This document shows, one piece after another, positions 22,580 to 40,145 of a stretch of DNA of 61,043 bases; the stretch's first letter is position 1; the number at the start of each line of letters is the position of its first letter. The position numbers and the translations under genes are program-made. The stretch is from positions 1-61,043 of the forward strand of contig RWJK01000074.1 of assembly GCA_004335835.1 (NCBI GenBank), in the 5' to 3' direction. This stretch comes from Scenedesmus sp. ARA3. Lineage: Eukaryota; Chlorophyta; Chlorophyceae; Sphaeropleales; Scenedesmaceae. The notes under the pieces are model-generated. The model did no database searches. It was given only the letters and a program-made list of their open reading frames with translations, and had not been told where the DNA came from.

Positions 22580-23666
22580 TATGATATATATCATCTGATG
22601 GTACATCAACAAAACAGGCGGCAGGGTGATCAGCAAGGGCAGCCAACACTGGGCGTACCCACGTGCACATGGCAGGACCGACAGGCCCACCCCAACGCAG
22701 CTGACGCCGCCCCAGCTGAAGAAGACACAAGACACAATTCCGCAAGCTGACAGTGTAAGCAGCTCAGGTCGACAACAGGGTCCAGAAAAAAACAGGGTGC
22801 AGGGACGCAGCAGCTGCACCAGCAACTGCAGGGCAGCTGCTCATTCCGCACCAGTACAAGTCAAGTCAGGTGTTCCGGCTTGTGTCCAACGCGCGCGTGC
22901 AGCTGCATCAAGCGCAACCACGCACAGGGCCAGCGTAAACCAGTCAATGCAGCACCCCCGCCCACATGTTGAACCCCACCCTAGGGGCCTCTTGCTTTAC
23001 TCACCCAGGACCACCACGCAATGCGTCCAGCCAGCTTGCAGAGCACATCCATTGCGGGTAGGATGAAGTGACAGGCCTCCAACACCTTAACGCAGAATCA
23101 ATTTGGTCAACCAATCCAACACGAGCTTGTGCACTGACAGCAGCGCCACACAGCAATGCACAGGTCAAGGCGAGCGGGCGTCAGGCAGATGCGATGCAGA
23201 TGTCGTAGCAGGCTATGCTGTATGCCTGCATACATAAATAACATGTCATATGTAAGGTGCGGTGACCAGTTGGGCCAAACTTGTGCGCTGTCACGCAGCG
23301 TCCAACCTAATTTCCCAACTGCCCACATGTCAGCCGCACAGCAACACGCCAGCCTGAGTAGCAGCTGCGGCCTGAATGCACGGTCGTCATGTGACAGAGA
23401 AACAGGAAGCGAGCGCCTGGCACATGCGCACCGCCCGACATACACCTGCACAACCGCCAAGCACCATGCTTCAGCACGAACATGTATGCGCGAGGCATCA
23501 TGTGCTTCAGCACCACACCGCAGACGGGCGGCAGCTGCAAGTGCTAACAGTGCAAAGCGCAGCAGCACACCAGTGCCGCAAGCACGGCTGCCTGTTGCCC
23601 AGCATCCAGCGCATGCTGCAACGGCAGCACAGCGGCGCTGCAGTGTTGTGCTGGCGCTGCGCAGGC

Positions 23667-29006
<5,340 letters not shown>

Positions 29007-29276
29007 GCATTGCCTGGGCCACCCTGCGGCCCCTGGGAGATGCGGAATCGTAAGAATCGTATCAGGTCATTATCCCATCGATGAAAAATGGTTCGGATTG
29101 CGAAGCAAGAGTTAACTCAACAATGCAGTCAGGGTCAGGGTCTTGGCAACTTGAATGTGCAAGTAGTTAACGGCATTTACGCGAGAAATGCATCCTACGC
29201 GTTCGGGTGCCCTCAGAGAGGACGCTTCGCTGACACCTAACAAGCCAGGTTCAAAAACGAAAACACGCCACGCACC
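29007..29276. promoter_or_regulatory. kinase promoter / SnoaL-like gene 3' flank
   Basis: Only 270 bp separate the stop of the upstream minus-strand gene (29277) from the ATG of the kinase (29006). The kinase promoter and the other gene's 3' end must share or overlap this space. An ATCGTAAGAATCGTATC segment near 29047 is a possible element. No TATA-like box is convincing. Confidence 0.4.
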
Positions 29277-31086
29277 TTACTCATTGCTGGCTGTTTCTTG
29301 AGTTCTTGTTGATAAAAAGTACGCCATCTCATCAGCGGGGGCTTGCCTGCATGCACATGGTGTTCCAGGGTGGGAACAGAAACAGGGCATCACAGCAGCG
29401 ATCCATCCATGTGAACTTAATGAAACAAGCACACTACAGAACCCATGAAGCCGAGCGTACAATGTGTACAGTGTGCGTATCTTGCCCAGAGGCTGGCGCT
29501 GGGCTGCAGGGAGTATGCGGCATGAGTACTGCCATGGCCATGTTGCTGAAGAGTGCGCCACCCTGCCAACGTGGACTGTGGAAGCACACACCTGAACACC
29601 ATTGTTGTCGCAATCTCCCCAGCATCATTGAAACTCAGCAGGGAAATGCCTGCAAACTCCACACGCTTGCCAGTGGGTGGCTGTTTGCGGATGTTGCCCA
29701 GATTGGTGCCTGCAGCTTCCCTGCATGCACACGTGCAGGTTTGAACGTCAGATGCTGTGCAAATTTGCCAGTTTTGACTTACCTGAAAACTGAGGACCCT
29801 GCTGGCAACACTCTGACGACCCAACCGTTCTGCTGCCCTGCAGGCTGCTGCTTTTGTTGAGAGCATACATACTATGCATGTATGATAGTACACACATGTC
29901 GACAGCCGTTCTATGACCATGCCTGCACATATACAGAACAGGCGCTGGAATCTATCAGTGCACAGTCGTGCTCTGCATGCGCCAGTCATCTGCTGGCAAC
30001 AATCAATGTACACCCACTAATGAAAGCCCTGCGTGGTGCAGCTGAATGTCGCACTCACCAATGCACGAAAACCTGGTTGTCTCCCTCAACTGGCGCAATG
30101 GTGGGAATGGTGAACCTGCGATGCACAGACGTCTCGTGAAAATTACTCTCAATTCGGGCCATCATGCGCTGCGCCGTGTGTGCCGGATACGCCTCGGGCG
30201 CAGCACGCCTGGCCTGTTCCGCTCTGCTTTGCATGCAGCACTGCTGGCAGCTGTGTGCGCTGGTGTGTGCGCTCACTTGATGTCTGGGTACGCAGCGCGG
30301 TACGCAAGCACGCCCCGCTTCATGCGGCGCCGGCTGCCGCCAGCAGTTGCCTGCCACACCCTGTCCAGCTGCTGGTGGTCCTCCGCCATGATGCTGTCCA
30401 GCAGCAACACGCGGCCCTGAGACCACACATCCTCGTAGAGCTGCACATGATGGGAACCACCGATCAGCGCCAAGCGACCGCAGCAGCAGCACAGCGCACA
30501 ATCAAGCATGGCAATGCAAGTGTGACGATGCTTCAGGCAAGCAGCCCACACAAACGCATTGCTGTGCTGCTGATCTGTAGCCTTGCAGAGCACAGGTACC
30601 TCAACAACTGTGCCAGCCAGAAGCGACTGCTTAACAATAGCCCACCTGACGTGCACGCTGCACAATCAAACTGCGCCTGCAATTGAGGCATTCACGCACC
30701 AGCAGACCAGCACACAACACTGTTAGACAGGCCCCCAGCAGCAAAACACAGCAGCATTCAGGCTGAGCAGCATCGCACAAGCTGGTGAGGTCAGGCTCCT
30801 TGCATCCAATGGCAAGATTGCCGCAAACAAGAGCATCGGCGTTGCACAAATTCCGAGCAGTGCTCAATTGAGGCCATACAGTGAGTTTACTGCGGATGAC
30901 ACATGCCCGAACACCAGCCGTAACCAACTTTTCGTGCACAGGATCTTAAAGATACAGCCACTACTATCACCTTTCACTTCCTGCGCGGCCAGCCTCCGCC
31001 CGTACACACAGAGCCTGCCTGCTAAACGCTGGAACTGCAGATGTCCTGCGGACGCTGACAGGAGCTGCCTTGATGTAGCAGAACAT
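29277..31086 (-). CDS. SnoaL-like (NTF2-fold) protein with probable plastid transit peptide
   Basis: Six exons: 31086-30971, 30676-30646, 30440-30277, 30115-30059, 29720-29592 and 29346-29277. All are in phase, giving 188 residues. The second exon is only 31 nt; it is supported by exact phase and by RARQLYEDVWSQ joining across the junction. The body matches the SnoaL-like polyketide cyclase/ester cyclase superfamily: LYEDVWSQGRV, RGVLAYRAAYPDIKF, GDNQVFVHWEAAGTN, PPTGKRVEFAGISLLSFNDAGEI. The N-terminus (MFCYIKAAPVSVRRTSAV..., then CVRAEAG) is Ser/Arg/Ala-rich without acids until a VRA-type site, as in algal chloroplast transit peptides. The substrate is unknown: this fold includes cyclases, isomerases and non-enzymatic members, and the catalytic residues cannot be judged here. 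The ATG at 31086 is preceded by ACCA. Confidence 0.85.
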
Positions 31087-32701
31087 TGGTAAATTGCTCA
31101 AAGATAAGGAAGCAGATCAGATACTCCAGCAGAAAGCGGCAAGCGCGGCGATCTTGAAGACCTGCTTACGACGGTGAAGTGCAACCTGGGCTTGAAAGTG
31201 CATAAATAGAGCAGCAGTAATCGATAACTGCCACACATACAGGTATGCAACGGTCGCTAGCCTGCACAACCTCCAGGAACCCAAGTCCTACACCCTAGGT
31301 GATGATACACACACTGTTGATGGCCAGCACTAAGAAGATGTCCTTGAGCCGTGCGCCATACCCTTGGCGTCGAAAGCATGATATCGTTTTATTATGTGTG
31401 CTGTCATCTGTCAAGTTGGCAGCAGCATGTCATACCTGAACAGCATAGCATGAGCAGTGGTGCCAACTGCAGCCTGCCGCATGCGCAGTAAGCTGCAGTG
31501 TCATGGCGATTTTTGATTTTTGAACACAGCTTACATTGCTGTTGTGCAGACCTTTGGACTGAAAATACGCCCAGTAGGCCTGATCAGGATATTCGTTTGC
31601 CCTGAAGAGCTCAGCCAGCAGGAGGCACCAAACTCTGGACGACGGCTATGCCGTTCGACATCCATCAAGCAAATGATATCTTTCATAACATATTTTGGTT
31701 TGGACTCACCTGCCCTTGAAGCGCTGTCGACGCTTTCGTGTCGTGAGCCTTTCGAAGATTTTGCAGTTGGGCGCCTGTGCCCCTCAGTCACCGGCCTCAA
31801 TGACTTTTGACAACATGGCTCTTAGCACAACACGCGAGTTCATCCTCGCAGCTTTAATCGACTTTCAGTCACAGTTTTACTTTGCTGCAAACGCTGCTGC
31901 TGATCGCTGCTACTTCTACTGTTGCTACTGCTGCTCCTCCTGGTTGGGTGACTCCTTTGTGGCCTGGTCTTCAACTGGTTATAACCTCACACAGTAGTAT
32001 TAACCTTTGCTTCCATACTCAACAGCAGTTTGTAGGTGATCAACTTGTAAAGAGTCATGTTGCATAAGTGGGGAGCAGCCCAGCGCTGCGCTGCCCGGAA
32101 CGAAGGCGTCAAAAGCAATAAACAAGTTAAACGTCCATGCGTAGCTCGGCTAAGCGTGAGGTGGGGCGATCTGGCAGGCGTTCCGTTGTGTGCCGGTCTC
32201 GACAGTCAGTGCCTCGGTGACTCAGGAGTTTGTGCTCGCAGATCTGCGCTGAGCAGCAGGCAGATACGCTGCTCGGCCATTGAGCAATCAGCAGGTGGGC
32301 CTCGCTGTCGCTCATGCATGAGGCAGCTGCCCTTCTGCAGGGTGCTGCTGCTGTGGCGCTGCAGCTGTCTGAGCAGTGCTGGGTACACAATGCTGCAGGG
32401 CATAAGCAGGCACTGCACAGCCTGCACAAAGGCAGAGATGGTAAACAGCAAGCAATGGTTCTGCTATTTCAGCGCGCGTGCAGCAGCAGCAGCAGCAGCT
32501 GATGCAAGCATAAGCAGCAGGGCCGCAGCCATTGGTAGTCCCAGCAAAACAGGCTGTGGCCGGCACGTCTACATCAATGCAAATGCGTGCAACCACCAGG
32601 TTGGTTGCACACTCACAATTGCATGCATGCTATCCCACTCCCGCACATAACCAGTGCACACACTGCCCGCCTCCTGCACGCCCACCTTGCACACCCGCTC
32701 C
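31087..32701. promoter_or_regulatory. divergent intergenic region between SnoaL-like gene and G6PD
   Basis: This is 1.6 kb between two divergent starts. It should contain both promoters and any 5' UTRs. The stretch about 31.1-32.1 kb is poorer in CTG/CAG than the surroundings. Frames at 31520-31810 on both strands have ordinary composition but no recognisable similarity, so a decayed element is possible. No gene is supported. Confidence 0.4.
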
Positions 32702-34247
32702 ATGCAAACTCTTGCAGCACCCACTCTCTCACGCGCCAGCAGCAATGGCAGCAGCAGCGGCGTGGTAGCAGAGCTCGACGAGAAGCAGGAGGCAGAGCAG
32801 CAGGCTGTTGCAGCAGACCCCGTGCTGGCATACAACTTGGAGAAGAATGATTGGACTGCCAGCAGCCTGAGCGTGGTGGTGCTGGGTGCCAGTGGTGACC
32901 TGGCAAAGAAGAAGATCTTCCCTGCGCTGTTCAGCCTCTACTATGAGGGACTGCTGCCAGAGGTGAGCTACGGGGCACTGCTTTGCGTTGTTGTTGTGTC
33001 AAGGCCTGCCGCAAGGCGCGAGCACGCGTTGCCCTGCCGCGGTGCCCTGCGCTGTTTAGCCTCTACTATAGATTACTGAGGGCCTGCTGCCAGAGGTGAG
33101 CGGAGGGTGCACTGCAGTATGAAGGCGGTGTTGCCATGGCTTGAACTCCAGCATCGTGATGGTGGTGACTGTACGTGGGTGTGATGCCTGCAGTGTAGCT
33201 GTTCAAGCAGAGGATGCGTGTGATGCAATACAGCAGCAGCTGCTGCAGCTGCAGCAGTAGCAGCAGCAGAAAAGCGCTGGCAGCAAGGAGCATCTGGTTG
33301 ATGCCTGTGGCTGCAGTCAGGCCAGACCAGCAGTTGACGCTTGGGCACAGCCAAAATAAGCACAGCAGACTTGTGTGGAATGCCGGCATGCATGGGTGCG
33401 GTTGAACTGCTGGTTGTGCATTGACATCACCAGATGCCCAATGACGCCAGCAAGCAGCAGCGGCACACAGCAAAAGCTATGCTGCTGTTAGCATCTGGTG
33501 GCGGTTTGACCAATGGTGATGTCTGCTGCTGTTGGTGCATGCAGAACTTCCAAGTATTTGGCTACGCACGCAGCAAGATGACAGATGCAGAGTTCAGAGA
33601 CATGATCACATCCACGCTGACCTGCAGAGTGAATGCAAGGTGAGGCAGCTGCTGCTGGCGGTAACAAGCGCAGGTATTGTCATCTGGCAAACAGATGTGC
33701 AGCCCATTGCATCACAGCTCGCGTCACAGCATGACATGCGTGTGTTGCAAGCAAGCATATGGCCAGCTCGTGCTTTTCCCTTGCCTGCTGACGTGCCCAG
33801 TGCCCAAACCCGACTACAGCCATGTTGCTGAGCCGCATGCACTGCGCGTGATTGCTGCTGCTGCTGCTGCTGCTGCTGTTGCACCGCAGGGAGCGTTGTG
33901 CAGAGGCACAGGAGCGCTTCCTGAAGCGCTGCTTCTACCAGGCGGTGAGGGCACTGCAGCCAGGCACATCCGTATGCTAGGCACTGACACGGGATGCGCA
34001 CGGCTTACTGTAACACTGGCGAAAACACCATGCAGATGTCCCTAGCATTGTGTGCAGTTGCCCATGGCTCAAGGTATTGGCAAGTTTGCCGTGTGACGGA
34101 GTGCTTGCATCCTTCTGTCCCCGGAGCACACCGTGCCAGACCTTGATGGCGTGCATGCAGTCCAGCATATTTGCAACCTATGGTTGCAGACGTAGGCAGC
34201 GCCACCAACACAACGAATGGCATGCACATGTGGCTGATGTACACCTA

Positions 34248-34301
<54 letters not shown>

Positions 34302-35059
34302 AGGGCCCGTACGACGAGCCGGGCGGCTTCCAGGCGCTGTCCACCCGCCTGGGCGAGCAGGAGGCAGTGAAGCCGCGCGCCAACCGCATGTTCTTCCTGT
34401 CCATCCCGCCCAACGTGTTCCTCAGCGCCACAGGCAACGCAGCAGACCACGCGCGCAGCAAGTGAGCCGCCGGCAGTGAGATTGCTATGCACGGACATTC
34501 AACAGGGCAGATGCTCTGCAGCTGCTCAAACTTGTACGCGACCACGGTCACACACAAACAGCCTTGCACGGTTTGCCGGCTTTGAATCCTCGTGTGCTTT
34601 CACCGCTTGCGCTGGCAAGCTTTGCCAATCTATTTTATATTCAGCGGTGGTGTGACTGTCACACATTTACCTGAACATGTGCTGCATGCGTCTGCTCGCC
34701 CTGTCCTGCTGCAGGTCTGGCTGGACGCGTGTGATCGTGGAGAAGCCTTTTGGCCGCGACAGCGCCAGCAGCGCAGAGCTGGGCCGTGGCCTGGCGCAGC
34801 ACCTGGCCGAGGAAGAGATCTACCGCATCGACCACTACCTGGGTGAGTGGCGCGCTGCAACTCTGTTCACACTTTCAAAAACATTATATGTGATTTCTCC
34901 TGGATGGTCTGTATCAGTGCCAGCAACATTAATCATGTGATCGTACTGTCAGAGGTTGCACTATGCCATTGCAAAGGGCCGCCTGACTGGGCCTGCGCAG
35001 CGCCGCTTGTGTGCGTGATTGCCACTCCTGCCAACTCTGGTGTGCATGGCTGTCCCTGC

Positions 35060-35097
<38 letters not shown>

Positions 35098-38000
35098 GCT
35101 GCCTGCAGGCAAGGAGCTGATTGAGAACCTGACAGTGCTGCGCTTCAGCAACCGCGTGTTTGAGCCGCTGTGGAGCAGGCAGTACATCCGCAACGTGCAG
35201 GTAACCAGGCGCGGCTGTCATTGCGAAGCATGCACTGCCAGCTGCGATGTGTCACTTGGTTTGTTGACTGTGTGGATGGTGTCCATGGTGCAGCCAAGTG
35301 TGCCCTGCTGCTGCTGTGGTGCTTCCTTCATGTCACGAATTCACATCTCCCCTCACAGTGAACATTACTTCGCGCCCTGGCTGCAGATCATCTTCAGCGA
35401 GAACTTCGGCACTGAGGGCCGCGGCGGCTACTTTGACCAGTACGGCATCATCCGCGACGTCATCCAGAACCACCTGCTGCAGATCGTGGCGCTGTTTGCC
35501 ATGGAGCAGCCGGTGGGCGCCAGGCGGCACACATGCACACTATTGCTTTCAGCAATGCCAATTGCGCTGCAGCCGAGTGGTGCAGCAGGTTGTTGTGCCG
35601 TAGCCAATGCGCCTGTCATGTGTCCCGTGCCCTTGCGTATCTCCATGCTGATGTGCCTGACTGGCGGCCGCCAATGCCGTGCTGCGTGCTCTGAAAAACG
35701 TGCTCTCTGAGCCCTGGTTCAACCCTGTCCTGCCATGTATTTACCGCCAGGTGTCTCTGGACGCTGAGGACATCCGCAATGAGAAGGTCAAGGTGCTGCG
35801 CAGCATGAAGGTGGTGGCACCTGAAGATGTGGTGATGGGGCAGTACAGGGCCCGCGGCAAGCTGCCCGGATACCTTGACGACAAGACAGTGCCAGAGGGC
35901 AGGTGAGGGGCTGCAAGGATTGTCTTTTTATTACTTTTCTGCAGCTGCAGTTGCTGGCTGGGCTAGCTGCAGGTGTAGCTGTTTATGTGCAGCGTTAGTC
36001 AACGACTGCAGGGCAGGTGAGGGGCGGCACGAGAACTGCTGCAGCTGCAGTGACTGCATGTCACGCCGGGTGCTGGCGCAGCTGTGTGCATGGCATGTTG
36101 ATGGGTAACTTGCAGCACCAACGCAATGTGGTAAAGGACATGTGCCGACGTTTACAGACGTGTCTGAATCAATGCTAATGGTTGCTGATCCCTGCTTGCT
36201 GCTGCTGCCGCGTCTTAATGCTGCAGCTTGACGCCCACGTTTGCAGCGATCGCCATGTTCATCAACAACCACCGCTGGGACGGAGTGCCGTTCCTGTTTA
36301 AGGCCGGCAAGGCGCTGCACAAGCGCTATGCAGAGATCCGCGTGCAGTTCAGGTGAGGCGCATGCTGTGCCGGCATGCTGACACATTGGACAGTTGCCCG
36401 GAGTATGCAGTGACACAAAACGCGTCGACTGTCTTGTGGTGTTAGAAGCAAGTGGCCTCCTCACGGTCAATGATGTATACGGCTCCTAGCCTTGACGGCC
36501 AGCCTACGTTGATAGTTCACCACGCTTTCAACAACTGTTGTTGTCAGCATGGGCTCCTGTCGTCTGACTCCATGCACGCGTGCTGTCCCCATGTGCCGCT
36601 TTGGCTGCAGACACGTGCCAGGCAACCTGTACAGGGACAAGCAGGGTGCTGACCCAGATGCTGCCTGCAACGAGCTGGTGATCCGCATCCAGCCGAAGGA
36701 GGCAATCTACCTGAAGATCAACAACAAGGTGCGTGGCTGCTGACACCTGTCAGCTGCGCATGGATGTAGCACATGCCGCTGTGTTACATGTGCTTGACGT
36801 CACAGGTTTGTCTGACGGACTGCTCTACTTGCTCGCCTTAGGATTTACTGATAGGTTCACTGTCGTTGGTGGAGCCTTCAGTCCGATCGGATCGCTTCGA
36901 CTCGCAGCACTGTACTGCCTGGTACTGCCCACACAGTTGACGGCGTTGACTGCTTGGCATCGGTCGCCTGTTCGCCCAGCGGCTTCACGCCAAATGCCGT
37001 TTTCTATATTTTTGAAAATTGATAAGCTTCAAGCACCGAACTTAGGTAGGCGTTGCCGGTCTGTTACTTCTCTCGGTCACAGTTCGATGGTTCGCCATCG
37101 CGCGGCAACACCGCTACATAAAGACAATGGCATGCGTCTCCATTGCAAATCACGATTTTCAGCAATAGAATTGAGAGCAAACGGTTTCTCCTGCTATCTG
37201 AGACCTGGTCTCTGTCCTGCAACAGCAGTCAACCACAACCCCTGACCCCCGCTTGCACTGCTCTATCACACGCTTAGACCCACCAAATCCTTCCCTTACT
37301 GGCCAGTTCAGCTGACTGATCATTTTGTTTGCTGTGTGATTGTCAGCGGTGCACGTCTGCCACTGAGAGCACACACACGCAGCTGCTTTGCACCATGGCA
37401 GCCCTCCTGATAACAGCAGCTTCTGCTTCAGCATCAGCCAGCGCCCCCACCTGTGTTCCGCCTGAAAAGTTAGAAGGCTTCAAGTCCGCAGTAGCTAACG
37501 CTTTTGACCTCTCAAGGCGCTGGAGTGCGCCCGTGTACTCCCCGCTGCATGTTGCCTGGTACGCAGCCAGTTCTCCTGCAGCTGCACACCCCCAGCAGCA
37601 GCACAACAGCCAGACATGAGGTCCTGCAGGAAACTGTGTTTTGTAGAGGTATTGTTCTGTGACCTGACCCAGCTCACTCCTTGATCCAGGTACTCTATCA
37701 TCATGGATGTCAGCATTAGGGAGCTGCCAAAAGACCACAGCCGTGTTGCAGTGCAGTATGCATACAGCATTCTGTGGCAGCAAACGGCTGATTGGATGAC
37801 GGGCGAGCAGCAGCACAACCGCCTGCAAGCATTTAAACAGCGTCTGCACCAGGTGGCTAGGTGTCTAAGGTGTGAATCAATCCTGAGGCGCAGCATTTGA
37901 TGCAGCCTCTCCCAACAGCAGCAAAGGCAGCGGTGACGGCAAGCCTTTCAGTCGCTTCCTGCAAGCAGCAGAACAGCTAGTAGCATTGCTCAGCCACAAC

Positions 38001-39254
38001 CCTGCAAGCAGCCCGTGAACTCAGCCAGCGCTTTTAACTCAAAGCGAGCCGCCTAGCAACAGACTGAAGCAGCTGCAGCAGCTTGAACCGCCCGCTGCTG
38101 CATCTTTTGCTTTATCCTTGGTTGCACATCCCTGCCATCTGCCCACAGGTCCGTGCACTGGTACATGGGCAAGGACCTGCTGCCAATGGAGATGTTTGAG
38201 GAGCTATCTAGCAGCCTGCTGCTGCTGTACACCATGAAGCAGGGCCTGCAGGCAAAGAACATTCCACTGCCTGCAGTATCACAGATCATGCAGGCCAGCC
38301 GCAGCAGCTGCCCACAGCTGCCGCAGCTTCAAGGGCCCCCAGCAGACCTGCTGCTGCTCTGACTTCACCGGCTAGCAAGCTGTCTCGTGCGTAACATCGC
38401 TCGCTGATGTAGTAGCTGGTGTGGTTGATGATCGCCGCTAGTACAACTTTCACGCATGGCGCTAATAGAACACCAACACACATTGGTTTTCACCCTTAGT
38501 GGTACTCAGTGAAGCTGTAGCTTTTGCGGTGATGCTGTCTGTCTGTGGTAAGACAGGCCTATCGGGGCTCGGCAACCGCTGACCCCATTGGCGGCTGCTG
38601 CTGTAACGTGCCGCTGTCCCCGGCAGGTCCCCGGGCTAGGGCTGCGTCTGGAGCAGACGCGGCTGGACCTGCAGTACCAGCAGCAGTACCAGGTGGAGCT
38701 ACCCGACGCGTACGAGCGGCTGCTGCTGGATGTGGTGAACGGGGACAAGCGGCTGTTCATCAGGTGAGGAGTGACGCTGGGCTGGCCCTGCTTTGCTGGC
38801 GCAACAGCTGCTGGTTGTGTTGTTGCTGGTGGTGAATCATCCTGCTGGCTGCTTCATCTCACCTGCGCCTGCTTGCGCCTGTGTTGTTGTGGCTATAAGC
38901 ATGTTGCTGTTGCCCTTGCTCACTCAGTCACAACGGCAGCAGGCACTTGCGCAATCCGTGTTCCAGTTATGGTTTGCTGCTCAGATACTTGTGCAATCGT
39001 CAGCACACCCTCACCACCTTTGTGATCTGCCCTGTCTCCCTGTCTATGCGTACGCTCTTCTTTCACGCTGCAGGTATGATGAGCTGCAGGCAGCATGGGA
39101 CCTGTACACGCCTGTGCTGCATGAGCTGGAGCGCAGCCAGGCAGCTCCAGAGCTGTACCCATACGGCAGCAGAGGCCCGCTGGGGGCACATTACCTGGCA
39201 GCAAGGCACAACGTGCGGTGGGGAGACCTGGCGGACGACGCGGATGATGAGTAA
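32702..39254 (+). CDS. G6PD: glucose-6-phosphate 1-dehydrogenase, plastid (redox-regulated) type
   Basis: This enzyme oxidises glucose 6-phosphate to 6-phosphogluconolactone with NADP+, the entry to the oxidative pentose phosphate pathway. Twelve exons: 32702-32962, 33545-33639, 33890-33944, 34304-34461, 34715-34842, 35109-35200, 35387-35512, 35751-35902, 36227-36352, 36611-36728, 38627-38763 and 39074-39254. All are in phase, giving 542 residues; an in-frame ATG at 32654 would add 16. Motifs: NADP-binding [10 protein letters not shown] (62-71), [10 protein letters not shown], active-site RIDHYLGKE (227-235, His230), [24 protein letters not shown] and FKAGKALHK. Cys114 and Cys122 (TLTC...RERC, eight apart) match the pair that thioredoxin reduces in plant plastid isoforms. 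The N-terminus (Ser/Ala-rich, then acidic) could be a short transit peptide. Intron 10 (36729-38626) houses another gene. Exon 1 has a tandem copy of its end. Confidence 0.95.
33046..33100 (+). repeat. tandem copy of G6PD exon 1 end with donor
   Basis: CCTGCGCTGTT...AGCCTCTACTAT...CTGCTGCCAGAG|GTGAG (gene copy from 32919 to its donor at 32963) recurs at 33046-33100, 127 bp downstream. The copy has a small insertion creating a TAG. It sits wholly in intron 1. Confidence 0.88.
34248..34303 (+). repeat. (CTG)n run at a G6PD splice acceptor
   Basis: About 18 CTG units (one interrupted by TTG) end in the CAG acceptor of the exon starting at 34304. Confidence 0.9.
35060..35098 (+). repeat. (CTG)n run upstream of a G6PD acceptor
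   Basis: About 13 CTG units lie about 10 bp before the acceptor CTGCAG of the exon starting at 35109. Confidence 0.88.
37395..38362 (+). CDS. unidentified three-exon gene nested in a G6PD intron
   Basis: I do not recognise this protein. Exons 37395-37558, 37690-37860 and 38149-38362 join in phase (2, 2) into 182 residues with its own ATG and TGA, entirely inside G6PD intron 10 and on the same strand. The N-terminus [18 protein letters not shown] is Ala/Ser-rich, like a targeting sequence. The body is ordered-looking and poor in the CTG-derived low complexity common here: [70 protein letters not shown] and [19 protein letters not shown]6PD is continuous across the intron (INNK|VPGLG), so these exons are not needed for it. 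Alternatives are a retained domain spliced into a G6PD isoform, or a retrocopy that later gained introns. About 0.65 kb of CTG-poor sequence before it may be its promoter. Confidence 0.6.
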
Positions 39255-40145
39255 TGTGTTAAGGCAGCCATGCAGCAGCATCGGCAGGCTGATGCTGCCT
39301 AAATAGACGCTGCGTCGACCTTGTCGCACCTGCAGCCTCGCAAAGTCTCTTGATGTGTTCTCCACCATTGTTCCACGTTTTCCACCGTGGTTCTCATGTG
39401 CTGGGCACATATGTGCCTGTTGTCCTGCATCCTATCGGAGTGGCGGCCTGGACACAGCCATCTATCCAGCTGCTGGCAGGCACATTGATTCATATTTGAT
39501 TGTACATGTTCCATATGCTGTTGTTCGGCAGGTGGTTCAAAACTGAACCCATATGATAGGGTGCATGCAAGTCCTTGGTTCCTGTCATTGTACTGCTGCA
39601 AGTCAGCAGTTGCTGGTACGTGTTCAGAATTAATTCATCTCCCTGCAGATGCATGTCAATGCAGGGTGCTGCTGATGATTAGCACTGCCACAGTTTGTCT
39701 GCGTCATTGGGCATCTGCACCCTGCTTTCAGGGTGTCTCAGCACAGCAGCATGGCAGTCACAGCAGCATCAGTGGCCAGTGGACAGCAGGCCGATGCATC
39801 GTGCAGTGGACATGGCAGTGACACCTGAATCAAACGTTTCTGCAACACACTGTTCAACAGGCTAAAGGTTAGCCTTGTGGTGCAGCTGGTGCTGCTGGAG
39901 CGAAGGCTTGCTTTTGTTACTGCTGTCTGAGCATGCCTGCAGGCTCAGCATTGCCAGGTGATTGTGGGCCATGGGGTCGTGCATTTGATTGCATAATCAA
40001 GCACGGCATCTTACACACACTATGCTCCAGCCCGACGAGGTGATGTTCAGTTTGGTAAACACGGCTGCCCTGTTGTAATACTAGTAGCGAGCGCTGAGCT
40101 GATGATGAAGAGCGTTGACCTGCATGCTGTAAATTGACGAAGTCT
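39255..40145 (+). terminator. G6PD 3' UTR with TGTAA polyadenylation-type signal
   Basis: A TGTAA, the usual chlorophyte polyadenylation motif, lies at 40128-40132, about 875 nt after the G6PD stop. TG-rich plus-strand sequence continues to about here and then fades, consistent with the end of a plus-strand transcript. Upstream TGTAA motifs would give shorter forms; none was conspicuous. Confidence 0.45.

Larger units (their letters stand above)
17438..23666. other. about 6 kb without a supportable gene
   Basis: Frames here are short, lack family similarity I can recognise, and lack in-phase splice chains. TRMT2A probably ends near 17.65 kb, where TGTAA occurs (about 17651). To the right the plus strand becomes visibly CA-rich instead of TG-rich, the pattern seen opposite minus-strand introns and UTRs in this window. 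This suggests transcription from the minus strand, either a very long 3' UTR of the kinase gene at 23667 or a separate non-coding RNA. The region contains a short direct repeat (20131-20196) and a long hairpin (22405-22579). Confidence 0.45.

Noticed and set aside
31520..31810. overlapping frames on both strands upstream of G6PD
   Set aside because: Sequence looks less repetitive than its surroundings, but neither translation shows a recognisable transposon or gene domain.
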